Shown: piece after piece, positions 1 through 12,351 of the stretch
Layout: every line of letters starts with the position of its first letter
Numbering within the stretch: the first letter of the stretch is position 1
From: Lithospermum erythrorhizon
Lineage: Eukaryota; Streptophyta; Magnoliopsida; Boraginales; Boraginaceae
Reading direction: 5' to 3'
NCBI GenBank assembly: GCA_019722365.1
Contig: JADFUC010002027.1
Location: 62,001-126,000 of the forward strand
Length of the DNA stretch: 64,000 nt
The notes under the pieces: model-generated
Seen by the model: only the letters and a program-made list of their open reading frames with translations
What the model was told of the DNA's origin: nothing
The model's database searches: none
Program-made: the position numbers and the translations under genes

Positions 1-125
1 TTTTTTTATTTCTACAATCAGTCTCATTCCGATCAATTTACATACATTCTAACAATACACCAACTTTAACAAGTATTATCGCAGGTTATTATCTGACGGA
101 GTGAGGCGTTAGCAAACATTATATT

Positions 126-656
126 TGATCCGCCAAATTTTGTTGAGGATGAGTTTGCTCTGGTTCCATGCTTATAACGGGCGTATCAACTTCCGACTCG
201 CACACCATATAGTCTGACGAGTGGAAATCCTCCTTGGTAGGATGTCTCGTTGGGACTTTGTTCTGAATCTCCAATCGCCAATGGTTTTCCTTTGTTACGC
301 GAATGATTCGTGAGTCGTCAAGCACCTCGAAGTGAGGCCATCCACCGAATTACGACACTTCGACGATCAACAAGTTAGTAGCGATTCAAAATGGGTAAAA
401 GTACTAAGAGATGGGATTTTTTATTACCTCAAATTAAAATAAGATTTCAGATTATAGGCACAGAAAATATGTACTGGCTTAAGTTTCAAATATACGCTAG
501 TTCTGGGCCATCACAAGACGCGACATTTGTCCCTGACAAATCAGACTAAGTTGTTAATAAATCCAACCCAATACACGAATGGGCTGAACAGTCCAATTAC
601 GTACAGCTCGCTAATTCTTATAAATATACATGAGAGAATATTTTCTTCCCAGATCA
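126..656 (-). repeat. gypsy 3' LTR (left copy)
   Basis: Matches 17411-17922 over its whole length, with many small substitutions and indels. Shared anchors include TGATCCGCCAAATTTTG at the left end and GAGAATATTTTCTTCCCA near the right end. It is the 3' LTR because a purine-rich tract (minus strand) abuts its right edge. Confidence 0.88.
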
Positions 657-675
657 ATTGCCCCCTTATTTCTTG
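657..675 (-). other. gypsy polypurine tract
   Basis: On the minus strand this reads as a purine run ending AAATAAGGGGGCAAT directly before the LTR terminus TGATCTGGG. It is the expected plus-strand primer of an LTR retrotransposon and fixes the orientation of the element as minus. Confidence 0.75.
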
Positions 676-959
676 TGTAATCACCATTCTTGATATCTTA
701 AGAATGGATGAACAAGAAATAAGTTCTGTTTTTTAGGATTGATTAAATCCGGCTTTGTATGATCTGCGAGCGTATTTAGGAATGCCTTTATGTCATCATT
801 TTATCGAATTCTCGAATCAATGGGGAATCATTGGCGATCGTTCTCTAGTTCATCTCGGATGACTCTAATGCCTCGTCTGCGATTTTTCCACTTTCTCAAT
901 TAATGGTTACTGGCAGAGTGGCCTCGAAAATCACGCCTACTTATAATGATGTCACGGCC

Positions 960-1216
960 CCCGTCCCTATAAAAGGTACTATCTTTCAAATATTGTACTT
1001 TCAACTTCATCAAGTACGAAACCCTTAACCTCCCCAATCCTCTTAAATTTCTATTATCAACTATTTCACTTTTTCTCACCACTGCGCACTAGCTTCAGAA
1101 TTTCCTCAAGGTATGTTCTTGATAGCGTAGCGTATTTTGGTTTTTCCTTTCTTTACTCGCAACTTTTGTGATGCTTGTTCCTAATTTAAGAACTTAGACC
1201 GCTTTTTTCTTTTTAG
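960..1216 (+). promoter_or_regulatory. Possible antisense promoter, leader and intron inside the gypsy element
   Basis: The plus strand, antisense to the gypsy pol, shows a good TATA box (CCTATAAAAGG, about 970-980). About 130 bases downstream is a strong splice donor (CTCAAG|GTATGT, intron from 1111), then a pyrimidine-rich acceptor (CTTTTTAG|GTG, intron to 1216). It lies between pol and the 3' LTR, where Tat-lineage elements are known to carry an antisense gene. No long plus-strand ORF survives downstream, so it is either a decayed antisense unit or a fragment of another LTR. Confidence 0.35.
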
Positions 1217-1879
1217 GTGTTTAGAAATTGGAGGTGATATGTAGCTATGATTCAAGTTTTGTATTTATTCCTGGCTAATCCATGCAATTCATAGTATAAT
1301 CTCATGTGTATTCTCAAATTTGGGATGTCAAGGAGTTTTGAGTTGGTGACCGGTTATTTCATTTTCAACTGAAGGCGATCGCTTCACATTCCTTAACTCA
1401 GTCACAACTTAGTTAGTGGATAATTGACTAGGTTTTGAGTGAAACCGGAGTATTTTGACCATCTTTGTTTTACCAATTTGCCCTCGACATCTTATTCGCT
1501 TATTATCTCTGCTTCCTTGTAGTCGATAAAACGTCACCAGAATAATGTTGGACCATTTCACGCTCATTCATGCGAGGCGGCGGATCATCAAATGGAGGAG
1601 TCCATAAACGGGGATGCCTGATCAAACCAGGACCATCTAATCAAGTAATTTCTCCTCAAATAAGTGAGCCCATAAAACCCCATCTCTCGCCGAATACTAC
1701 CGAGGACGGGGAGACGTTGTAAGAGCCGAAAAGGCTTACAAAGGTACGATGGGATTCCTTTTCTACCTTTGTAAAAACTCTACTCCCCCCCGACTTGACT
1801 CGGGATGACCAGCTAGATGGCATTACTCTACTTTTTTCATTCCCATAACTAAGGTAGATACCTATCTCTCATTCTCGCG

Positions 1880-2720
1880 AGAACAACTTTGCTCGTGATT
1901 TGGACCTCAAGGAAGAGTGTGTTCTGTGGGCCTTCCCATCCCTTCCAATCGAAGATATGGATTCGTGGAAAATTGAGGGGTGCCTTGCCCCAGGGAGAGA
2001 ACAAGCTACCTTGATACATTTTGGCGATGAAGCCATGTCGGGTGATGGTTAATAGCAGACAAAGTATTCAGCTCCGAGGATAAGGGCAAGCCTTCTACAT
2101 GGGGTATTGATTTTTTATATCTTTCGCATTTGCTTTGTGTGATTTTCTTCGTGATCTCGATTCTAACATCCTTTCTTTCGTAGATGAGCTCGTCACGATT
2201 GCTGCCTCTAGTGTACTTTGACGATATGTTAATGGAAGCCTCTCTCTGTTCACTCGGGTGCCCATCGTTACGAAGACCAATACGAAGACCAAACCTCAGA
2301 GCCCATGATGACGGACCCCAAAGCGAGTGATGACATGTTTCCATAGGAACCTTACTATGCTATCACTACCTGTTCTCTTGAGAGGGGCAGCTTCAACCCA
2401 TTTGCTGAAATAGTCCACCGCGACCACCACATATTCGAAGTCTCCCCTTAGCCTTAGGCAATTTTCCTACCAGACGACTCTTGCCATGACGAATGATATG
2501 GGGTTTAATATCGGGCCAGAAGTGGGCAAAAGTTGATGCCGCACCTATCCCATCCTTTGGAAAACATCATATCTATTCACAAAGTCCATGACATCTCTGA
2601 CCAAAGTAGGCCAAAAGTCTCCAATTCGAGTGATCTTGACTCATGAGGATCTCCTCCAATACGACTCCCACCTCGTGTACTTCAAATCCAGTATTTTAGA
2701 ACATCCTTCATGATACAATA
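1880..2720 (-). pseudogene. gypsy integrase, broken
   Basis: Minus-strand translation gives FEYVVVAVDYFSKWVEA at about 2385-2440, which is the first catalytic Asp region of gypsy integrases (VAVDYFSKWVEA). Further along, about 2285-2340, comes ITRFGVRHHG, matching the ICRFGVP segment before the second Asp. Frames change between the two and stops interrupt, so it cannot make integrase. The catalytic Glu segment was not identified with confidence. It follows RNase H in element order, as expected for Ty3/gypsy. Confidence 0.75.
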
Positions 2721-2839
2721 ACGATCGCTGACCATCCCATGATTTTTTATATAAACTCTTCATCACATGTAAAAACTGGCTATAATTCTTGGATCTTTAG
2801 AGTTTCAGCTTGTTCTCGTGAAGTTGACCACACAAGATC

Positions 2840-3240
2840 GTACATGCGGGTCCTCCAATATTCTCGCTCCTCTAATACGTGCAAGCTTACTTCATCTCTT
2901 CATGGGCCTGCTAAGAGTCTCCACATAGACCCCTTTTGGCAATTCGTCATAATATGTGGTTGCAAGTCTTGAGAGATGGTCAGCCTCTTCATTCTGGGCC
3001 CGAGGTATGTGTTCGAAAACAACTTGTTCAAATCCTTTGGCCAATTGCACGGCTCTCGCATGATATTTTACCAGCGGTTCATGTCTCACCCCACATACTC
3101 CTCTTACTTGGTCCATAATCAATTTAGAATCTCCTTTTACCCAACATCGATCCCTAAATGACTCGACTACGTGTCAATCATGACCAGTATTCACATTTGC
3201 TTCATTAGTCAGAAGGGAAGGTGAAATCGCAATGGCTATT
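2840..3240 (-). pseudogene. gypsy RNase H, broken
   Basis: An open stretch at 2892-3122 encodes residues typical of the end of plant gypsy RNase H: a YHARAVQLAKGFEQ segment, then HIPRAQNEEADHLSRLAT. The last motif carries the conserved IPR..N..AD..S.LA signature. Upstream sequence continues the domain in other frames. It sits between reverse transcriptase and integrase. It is too short and frameshifted to be functional. Confidence 0.8.
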
Positions 3241-3949
3241 CCATAACCACATTCATCAGCCTTAATCAAGATTCCACGCCTCATCCTCTACATTTTTTGC
3301 CCCATTTACAATCATCACCCACTTGTGGTTATCCATTCCTCGCTCAAAATTATTCTGGCGCTGAGGAGTTGTAAATCCGCTAAAGCTTCAGCCTCTTTGA
3401 TATCGGGTACGAGCCGGTTACAGATGTCAAACTCGCTCGACTCTATAGCCCAATATGTTACCTTCCCGACAACTGTAGACTCTCATGCACCCCTCTTCAC
3501 GTTAATCCTACCACTCAATCTCCACGTGATTCATGTATATTTCTTTAATTTTGGCAATGAGATGACCAGGTGAAGGCAAACTTGTCTGCTAACAGATAGT
3601 TCTCTCTCTCTGCACTACGTAAATTCGACTCACATAATAGACTGGTTTTTGTTGCCTTTTTATCTTCAAGCAGATCAACACACTGTTTCATGTACACAGC
3701 CGAGATACAAATAATATTTCCTTTGGTCTAAGTTGTGACAAACTTTGGGAAACTCAAATATTTATTCAATCCCTCAAAAGTTTATAACACTCATCATCCC
3801 AAGAAACTTGCTACTTGAAGCTCGCCTCAGATTCTAAAAAAATGGTAAATTCCTTTCGCACTCGAAATGAATCGATCAAGGCCGCGATGCACCCCCGTGA
3901 GCTTGAATATCTTGTACTCACGTGGGAGCCGCATATCTGTGCATGCCTC

Positions 3950-4530
3950 GATCTTATCAGATTTGGCTCCAATCGCTCACGATCATGTATCCTGCAGAAT
4001 TTTCCCCGAGGTTACCCCGAATGAACACTTGTCTGGATTAATTCTGAGTTTACTTTTTCTCAACCGATCAAATGTTTCCCTTAAATTCTCCAAATGATCC
4101 TTTCTGACTTTGCTCTTCACCAACATATCATCAACATATATCTCCATGTTTCTACCACCCAGATGGCGAATACGTGAGTTAACCATTCTTTGATAAGGGC
4201 CCTCGCATTCTGCCGAATGACATTACCTTCCAACAATAATAACCATACCGCTATGGTGCCAGCTTTCTTTCATCCTCGTAACTTGATTTGATGGTACCCT
4301 CGTGAAGCATCTATGAAATCAAAGACTTCATGACCCGCACTACCATCCACGAGTCTCGCAAGACAAGGTAACGGGTAGAAGTCTTTGGGACATGCTTTGT
4401 TTAGACTCGTGAAGTCCTGTGACATCCTCCGTTGCTTTGGTTTCTTTTAACTTCAACACCTCACATTTGCAATCCATTCTGGAAACTGGAGTTCACGAAT
4501 CTCATCTGCTTTCAATAAAGAACCCAACCT
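3950..4530 (-). pseudogene. gypsy reverse transcriptase, broken
   Basis: Minus-strand fragments in order: RELQFPEWIANV (about 4465-4510, the N-terminal I.E..FPEWLANVV motif), CPKDFYPLPCLARLVDGS (about 4340-4400), a HEVFDFIDASRGY-like segment with the first catalytic Asp region (about 4290-4335), then MEIYVDDMLVKS (about 4110-4150), which is the YVDD catalytic box. The pieces lie in different frames with stops between. The 67-residue stretch ending near 3983 holds the YVDD box and following thumb residues. Confidence 0.85.
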
Positions 4531-5049
4531 CGTTTCCGACCGCTGATTCTTCTCATCATTAAATGTTTTCTTCTTTTGCTTAATGGGTTTATACATAGAG
4601 TCAAAGATGCAGCTTTGTGCAGTTTAATCGATGTATCTATCCCAGGCATATCCTCTGGGCCCCAAGAAATATATCTTTGTATTTTCGAATCAAGTGAATC
4701 AATCCTTCTTTATGATCTTCCTTCAACATCGTTCCCACTCAGAACATTTTCTCTGGTTCCTCTTTATCGAATGGAACCTTGACAATCTCCTCATGAGGAA
4801 CTGGTCTCTTTGAGGTTTTCACCCCGGGTGTATTATCTTCTTCCTTGGGGTCTCTACTTCTAGCCGGTCATCACCTCAGGATGATTTTCTCGATCGCGTT
4901 TCCTTGCTTTTCCTGGTTCCTTTCCCAAGGGTGGAACCGAGGTTTGGTAACACATTCTGGCCTTCTTTTGATTGCCACATATCTCCCCCACGCCCCCTGC
5001 GGTTGGGAACTTCATCTGAGGCGCAGTAGTGGCACAATCGCCTAGAGTT

Positions 5050-6713
5050 GGGGGCGCATTACGGGTCGAATCGACCCATTATGACGACCCATTGTATGAG
5101 GAATCGGGAATGTCCACCACTGTGAACTGAGCTCTGATTGTGGATTTCTTGCTGCCCGAGCCCACAGTAAAATCTAAAGTTGTCATTCCCTTTGGATAAA
5201 CCGAATGCCCGCAAACCCCGTAAAGGCGCGCATCGTCGTAACATGTTGCGAGGCAATCCTATTTTATTAAAGACAACACAATATATCTGGCTGAGCCTAC
5301 AAGATTCACTGGCCCTTTTCACGGTAAGGCACAGAATAATCGGGCGATTACCACCGATCATTATGTGGGCAACTTAGGTCTGCAATTAAAGTTAATTTGA
5401 AAAAGAAATAGTTTCCAATTTAATATTGGATAGATGACGAGAATATACTTTCTTCTAGTACAATTTTTCTAGAATTGGCCAGTCAACACCACCTAAGTGG
5501 CTAATCACGATATTTTGCTTCACGGGTGGACTCGCAGCGCGCCCTCGTGGGTAATTTCGGTTATCTCGGTGGGTTTTCTTTTGACGAGCTTATGGTTCAC
5601 CCTCAGATTCCACAAACTCCTTCAAATGTCCCCTCTTGATTAGCTTTTCGATCTCAACCTTCAACATTCGACATTCGTTTGTGTCGTGACCATACTCCCT
5701 ATGATATTCACAATATCTTGACTTGTCTCTATTCGCCTCATGTCCTCTCATTCGAGGAGGCTTTGGCAATATTTTTTGTTCGCCATCTGGGAATAAATCT
5801 CAGAGATGGCTTAATTTTAGTGTGATTTGGCCCACCATAAAGTTGTTGCAGATAGGTTGGGTACATCAATCAACTCTCAGGCGGCGAGTAGGTTCTTTTC
5901 TAAAGTTTTTCCCTATCTCTCGCTACCATCCTGTATCGCTTATTCGACCGCCTGATATCCTTTCTAATCAACTTTTCTCGTAGGTCGCCTGAGGGACCTT
6001 CCTTCTTTTGTAAGTTCTCCAAATCAATGTGTTTATTGACCATCTTAGTCAATTGTCCTTCACAATGGTGTCTCCAATACCAACGTCTTCTTCAATTTGC
6101 CATAATTTAGACGCTGGATGTTAATCAAAATGGCTTTGTATCGCCACGGGAAATCTTGAGTGACTCAGCTGGTGTCTATTGCACGGTGGCTCAAAGCCTT
6201 CATCTTGCTTATTCACAGAATATACTTGGCACAATGTATTCAAATGGAGCTCCAATTAGATATTTGGAAAAAGCTTTGGCATTAATGCCCATATTATTCA
6301 GAAGGAGAAGTCATTTGAGATAAGAAGCCTTTCAAATGCTTTTGCGGATCTCCTATGCCATCAGACGCGTGGAATCAAGCAAAAATGAACCCCATCGTAT
6401 AGGACATCGGTCTACCATGCAAGAAATGGCATGACTGCATGAGATACGCCACTGCCTTCTTTCTGGCAAGTGAGGCTAACACCGTCGCTTGAATTCATCA
6501 AATTCTCTTTATTGATTCACAGAAATTTTTGTAGTAAACCTCATTAGCATCTATCGAGGGACCTTCCGTGTACCATGGATCTACCTATATGAGGGTGTCT
6601 CATGCTACCATTCTCGAATCAGAATTAATATACGTAGGACTATAAGTCAGTATATGAGGTCATCGCGGATGATGTTCTTCCTATATGCTCATGTTCTCGC
6701 TTGAGCTGGTCTT
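5050..6713 (-). pseudogene. gypsy gag C-terminal part and protease region, broken
   Basis: At about 5620-5720 the minus strand encodes the Gag tail RYCEYHREYGHDTNECRML followed by a KVEIEKLIKRGHLKE helix. This is the common plant gypsy Gag zinc-knuckle-like ending (YC..H..YGH.T..C). At about 5060-5200 a FTVVDIPDSSYNG segment resembles the protease region before reverse transcriptase. The remainder (5720-6713) is presumed gag body without a long open frame. The gag is cut at 6713 by the Sirevirus insertion and resumes at 17119. Confidence 0.65.
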
Positions 6714-7575
6714 TGAAATTGTGTAACCTCTCCACAAGAACAATGTTACGTACCAACTATCAATGACTCTATGACCAACAAAACCTGTAGAGTAAACAAC
6801 ACCAAAATAAAAATACACAGCTTGGTAACCCATTCAAGGCTAAACAAAGACTAATGCCTAGAAGCAGACGCTTCCAACGGCGATTCCAATATGATCAAGA
6901 ATTTACAATAGGTCTTACTCGAATGCTCCCCATTCTCTTCGCCCTATTCTACTCCAATCAGAATGTATGTCAGTGCCCCCGACTATAACACCCCTATCCT
7001 TCACTATACACTACTATCCCTAGTGTTGAAAACTACAACGATTCAGAAGAATAAAACTGTTGTAACCAGTGTCACAGACAGTTGTACAATAACTAAAGGA
7101 GTTTATAGTAACACATCAGCACATTCAAATTCTACACACTAAATCATCACCCAAAGCTCTTATGCTTCCAACGCAATAGCTGTATCACACTCTTGTTTTT
7201 GCACACCTCTTCGTCTGCAAATGAAGCCATAATATAGTGTAGGGCATTATGCAATTTTATACAGTCATTGCTATAAACTAAAAACTTCCATCTTCGTGAC
7301 ATGATAAATGAATCCTTTCTTCTTGCAATTAATAAATGCTTCTACTAATATACTTTTATTTATTTTTAGACGTGTATCTTCTCGTTATTTCGACTACAAG
7401 TCATGCCCATAAGCTTTCACCAAATCGTGATTCTGATCCTTCAAGGATCCTCTTCAATATGGAAACATAATCCTGCTGCGGAAAGATCCTCACGACTTGA
7501 ATAGTTACTTCCCATCTCACATGATCTGCTTGGTCGTGACTAGCGAAACACTTGACCAACTATAATGCACTAACA
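6714..7575 (-). repeat. Sirevirus 3' LTR (left copy)
   Basis: Aligns end to end with 16266-17118. Anchors are TGAAATTG.TGTAACCTCTCC at the left and ACCAACTATAATGCACTAACA at the right. Both copies are peppered with small indels, showing an old insertion. It is the 3' LTR because the minus-strand purine tract AAAGGGGGAG touches its right edge. Confidence 0.88.
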
Positions 7576-7590
7576 AACTCCCCCTTTGGG
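7576..7590 (-). other. Sirevirus polypurine tract
   Basis: The minus strand reads CCCAAAGGGGGAGTT immediately before LTR terminus TGTTAGTGC. The AAGGGGGAG core is the usual copia/Sirevirus tract and is also seen at 63388 next to another LTR. Confidence 0.75.
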
Positions 7591-7637
7591 TTTGTTTTTC
7601 GTGACAAATATTCTTAAGAACCCTACACGTCACATTT

Positions 7638-7702
7638 AGCGTATATACCCGCAAATAGAAGCGTAAATATCCGCAAGTAGAAAACACAGCGTAAATACCC
7701 GC
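7638..7702. repeat. Three copies of a 15-bp motif near the Sirevirus 3' LTR
   Basis: AGCGTATATACCCGC (7638-7652), AAGCGTAAATATCCGC (about 7659-7674) and AGCGTAAATACCCGC (7688-7702) are near-identical, spaced 22 and 28 bases apart. They lie just inside the polypurine tract, where Sireviruses often carry short repeated boxes. Function is unknown. Confidence 0.7.
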
Positions 7703-7827
7703 TAATCAACACAAACAAGATGGATTATATACTTAATAATGATACCCACCAACCGTCAATACAATAGCGCCGATACCGGCCAAAGCACGTAATGTCAATT
7801 ATAAACGAAAACTAAGCCACATACGGC

Positions 7828-10260
7828 TTACACCACCATATATCCAAAAAGGAAACATATCATAACTATAACAATAAAAATACTCCACCATGTGGTTCCT
7901 CCACGCTGACATCTCCCTATTTGTCCCAAAAATACAAATGATATTTCCGGGCTTCGATTTCCGGACAAAGAACACGACGCGTAATGATCATCAACACCAA
8001 CGCCTTTCCCTACCCGGGCCCTCAAGAAGCTTTTGCCTCTAACACTCACTTATGAGCCACGCTTGTCCGAATCACCCCGGCCCAAATACCTAATCTTTTC
8101 CTTCAATAGTCAGCATCCGCCATCAAGTGTAAGCGCGGAGGTGTCTTCTTCAGCCTGGGGTCCCAGAGGTACATCGGCCACATGAGTTCCTTCCATCAGT
8201 CTAGGAGTGATGGTAATAACTCCAGGTTCAGCTCCCTCAACATCATCGGATGTCAGAATGTCATTGGGCGCCGCTCAAGAACGCCGCAGCATCATTTTGA
8301 TACGGACTGCTTTTTAATACGCACGTGAGGTGGCATGTTGAGTGATTTGATCAAAGAGTAATCCCTTCCCATATCAAAAGAAGCACCGGTCCTAACCATA
8401 TACAAAAACTTTCCCAATGCTTCGTACACCGTAGCATGGGTAGCGGAATCCACCCGCAAACTTCTCTACCTTACGCAAAGACAAAGATACTCACACTCAA
8501 CTTGGAAGATGATAGCCCCTGTCAGCTTTCATGTGTCAACCACGCCGTCAGTTAACACTTTGACTATATCTCTAGTCCTCAAATTATACCCAAAGGCCAC
8601 CTCCATTTGGCTTCCAAAGTGATCATTTATCAACCGGGAGAAAATCAAAGCGTATTTATCGGCTAAAGGTTACTCAGGATTTACGTAGGCCGGGCAAAGG
8701 TCATCAATGTCTTCGGACAAGTTGCATGGCAACCTCGCATAAGCTTCTCGGATAGTAGGGGCCGCAACCTCCACGCTGGGTTATGACCCGCCTCCTCAAG
8801 AATCCCCATGATGTTGGAGTTCTTCCGCTACGACTGACAATAATCTCAGCCAGCCTACTCGTCGATTGGCCACAAACTTCCACCTCGCCATTGCTTCTTC
8901 AGAGTTAAGAGACACATTGGTTGTGGGAACATCGGCTACATTCTTCGAATTCCTTCGATTCCCACTCAGTTCTCAAGCCATTTATCCGGAGTTTGCCCTT
9001 TGCCTTCATCCTTCTTTCCATCACAGCAGCAACATCTTCTTCATCTAAGTCCTCATCAAGATCATTGGCTTGTTGTTCTCGTTCAGCAAAATATTCTTCA
9101 TCGACAGACAAGGCATGATGTGTGGTATCACCTCGCTTCGCAACAAATTTATTCACCTCTTTCTCCTCGTAGTCAGTATCTACCTCAACAATCCTTTGTG
9201 CTCGATTTACGCCTTTTTGCCTCTTTCGGCTCTTCTAGCCTTCTCTCTCTCTTGGGAGCTTTCTTTTGACAATTTTGGCTCGGAAGGACCGGCCTCACTT
9301 ATTTTCTTCAGTTTCCTCTTCTTGGATTTCTTTGTTTCCGGAGAAGAAAACACAGTGTCTTCATTCAAGGTGTTAGTATCACCTTGAGCATCATCCCCAT
9401 GAGCCTCTTCAGTCGTAGGCTTTGTGGCACTAACTCTTGGTATGTCAGAAGACATACCCTCCTCAAAGATCGATGTCTTCGACAGATCATCCGAACAAGA
9501 GCTGCCATTGAAAGTTGGCTTTTGACACTCGTTCTTTCATTGTTTCCAAGCCTTCAGTGCTTGGTTCCTCGCAACATCCGTACCACCTTCTCAAGCAAAG
9601 ATGATCGCACTTTATCAAGATTAGTCATAACATTCTCACAAAGAGGGACCACAATTCAACCTCATCTTCCATTGCATTCATTAACAAAGTAGACGGTTCA
9701 CACCTAATTAATGCACGGCTAGTCGATGAACCCTGCCGACTCGGCAGCTTCGACATTGCAACATATGAAGAGTCAAGGACTATATCTTCAACAATTGGCT
9801 CTCACCACTTCCTCCACCATCTCTTCATCACTAATTTCAAGATAGACTCACATCTCGCATTTTCGCATGTCGCTTAACCTAGAGTTATCGAGTTCCCGCA
9901 CATTTGTGTAATCAACCCATGGCAGATAATTATTGTGAATTGCCGGAGTCTCGCCTGTAATTTGTGTCAACCACCGTGGGAACGCTTCCCTGGCGCATTG
10001 ACTCGTAATGGCCTTTTCCTTACTAATCGTTTCTTCGAGGTTCGAGTTTTTGGTCTCGATTTCTTCGGCCCCTTCTCTTATTTACAATAGGATCAATCTC
10101 TATGCACAAGCTTACCGGGTTTCTCGCATCTCTTCTTCTTCCCTTTCGTGGCCTTCCCTAAGTTATTCAAACTCGGCGTGTCTTCACCATACTTACTGAT
10201 GACGCTTTTAGCAAAGGAAGGAGAGCTGATGTAATTAAGGAAATTTTTGTGTCGAGGACC
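7828..10260 (-). pseudogene. Sirevirus extra (env-like) coding block after pol, broken
   Basis: Between RNase H and the 3' LTR lie minus-strand open stretches with coherent composition. 9207-9455 encodes a low-complexity Lys/Glu/Ser-rich tail (KKSKKRKLKK). 8905-9156 encodes an acidic segment (LDEDLDEEDVAAVMERRMK). About 8300-8650 translates as LINDHFGSQMEVAFGYNLRT, then, after a stop, ATHATVYEALGKFLYMVRTG. The last resembles, from memory, the plant transposon protein domain found in env-like blocks of Sireviruses. 7828-8049 is a further short stretch with no recognised match. Frameshifts and stops break it throughout. Confidence 0.5.
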
Positions 10261-10639
10261 GAGATCGAGGCCTTTAGTGATGATTTATGAACAAAGTAAT
10301 ATGGAATAGGAAGGTTTTAATGACGGTTTTAATTATTGAAGAGGATTGTTTATGGTAAGTGTTTAAAGGGGAATGTGAGAGATTTAGACAAGATCTCACC
10401 GTATTAAATAGCCCATAACCGTCATATACCGAGTCATCAAACGGCTCTTTTCTTTTTCCCGCCAATTCATAACTCGACAGTAAGTGTAATTCTACAGCTT
10501 GCACATCCGTTATAGCTTCTGATCAACCTCATGAGAACCCATGTTCTCCTCACACTGCTGGGTAACACTTGTTACACAAAGCTGTTACAACTCTTCTTTA
10601 ATTGCTATCGAACAACAACACACCAAGAGACGATCTCAA

Positions 10640-11290
10640 GGATTCAAACCTAGTTGCATCCAAGGCCTTAGTAAATATGTCTTCAAGTTGTTTGTCCGTA
10701 CTCACATGTTCAAGTGACATCACCTTTGTCTTCTACCAATTCTCGTGATAAATGGTGCCCTATATCAATATGTTTGGTTCGACTATGTCGATGTGATTTT
10801 TGATATATCGATGGGCACTCATATTATCACAATACAAGATCATGACATTTTGACGCACATTATACTCCTCAAGCATCTGCCTATCCATAAGAGTTGAGTA
10901 TACCGCTACCTCCGGCTATATATTCGCCTCAACCGCTGGTAGGACGCGAGTTTCATTAAGCCATAAAACCAGATATTAGATTATTTCAAAAGAAATATCC
11001 ACCGTAAGGTTTTCCTATCTTCAGATTCTACCAATCGACATCACACAAGATATCCCACCAATGAACCATTAGTATCAAGGGGCATAAAATAATCCATAGT
11101 TCAATGTACCATTTTACATATTTGATGATTCTTTGACTCGGGTTCAAAATGACTTTCTTTGGGATTTGCTTGAAAACGAGCACATACTCCTACCGGTAGG
11201 AAATGTCAGACGGCTTGTCAGTGGAGATATAACAGACTCTATCATACCCGATAATTGCTTATGTCCATCGAACTTCCATCAACATCTTTA
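10640..11290 (-). pseudogene. Sirevirus RNase H, broken
   Basis: Minus-strand pieces include a TKHIDIGHH-like segment at about 10755-10800, matching the copia RNase H C-terminal KHIDIRHHF motif. It is directly downstream of the reverse transcriptase in element order. There are multiple stops and frameshifts. Confidence 0.65.
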
Positions 11291-12030
11291 CCGACTTTCA
11301 CGAGTCACCGGTGTCCTCTTTGACTTGGTATTTTCGAGTCCAAATTTTTTTACAATATTCTTGGTATATTTCGCTGAGATAAAGATGCCATCCTTCATCT
11401 GCTTGACTTGAAATCCAAGAAAATAATTCAACTCTCCTACCATGCTCATTTCAAACTCCGATTCCATTTGTTGAACAAATTGTTGCACTAGTTGTTCGGA
11501 CATTCCTCCAAAGATTATATCATCAACATAGATTTGTGCAACTATCAAACTTTCTTTTTCATGCTTGATAAACAGGGTCTTATCGGTCCCTCCTCTTGTA
11601 TATCCTTTCGTCAATAGATACTTGGTGAGTCTCTCGTACCAGGCTCGAGGAGCTTGCTTGAGACCATACAGTGCTTTCTTCAGTCGGTACACATGTTGGG
11701 GACATCTGTCATTGACGAATCCCTTCGGCTGTTCCACATAGACTTCTTCTTCAACAACACCATTTAGGAACGCACTCTTCACATCCATCTGATACAGTTT
11801 AAACTTCATCATACAGGCTACGCTAAGGAGAAGTCAGCGATGCCTCTAACCTCAAGAATGTGAGCAACGTTTCCTCAAAGTCTACAAATTTTCCACTTGT
11901 GAATAACCTCAGGCTACTAGTCTTGCTTTTGTTTCGGTCACAACGCCTTGTTCATCGGATTTATTTGAAAATCCATTTTGTCCCTATCATATTATGATCC
12001 TTTGGTCTGCACAGTTCCTACACATCATCA
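11288..12030 (-). pseudogene. Sirevirus reverse transcriptase, longest surviving piece 174 residues
   Basis: The open stretch 11288-11812 encodes the copia polymerase core: [21 protein letters not shown] with the first catalytic Asp, then [18 protein letters not shown], and [11 protein letters not shown] with the YVDD box. It continues into [13 protein letters not shown] and ends in KRTPV. Upstream sequence (to about 12030) carries the N-terminal part in other frames. With no initiation codon of its own and no intact upstream pol, this is a fragment. Confidence 0.9.
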
Positions 12031-12351
12031 AGGCTTGAAATTGATTAATTCTTCTTGCATGGCATTTATAAATGTTCATCTTGAGAGCTTCATCCACATT
12101 CTTCGCTTCGATGAAATAAAGCAACTTTCCAAGTAGTCCAACCATTCTTCTATAGTCTATTGGCTCTTTTCTTCAGGTTATAATTCCTTGGATCACTCTT
12201 AATAATATTTTCTATGATGGTCCCTTTGAATTCGAAAGTGGCAGCAAGATAGGCCTAATTTTCATCACTTGGAACATTAGCTTTGTCAAGCCTAACATCA
12301 AGCCATTGTTGTGCGCATAAGTGTCTTTTGATTGTGTACAACATCTTCGGG

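Noticed and set aside
6722..6726. An LTR start at TGTAAC (6722 and 16275) for the Sirevirus
   Set aside because: The homology extends eight to nine bases further left to TGAAATT, and only that boundary gives a target duplication and the right distance to the primer-binding site.
9000..9700. Plus-strand frames of 89-105 residues rich in Ser, Phe and Leu
   Set aside because: Composition is the reverse of a Lys/Glu-rich minus-strand coding block, which fits the element better.
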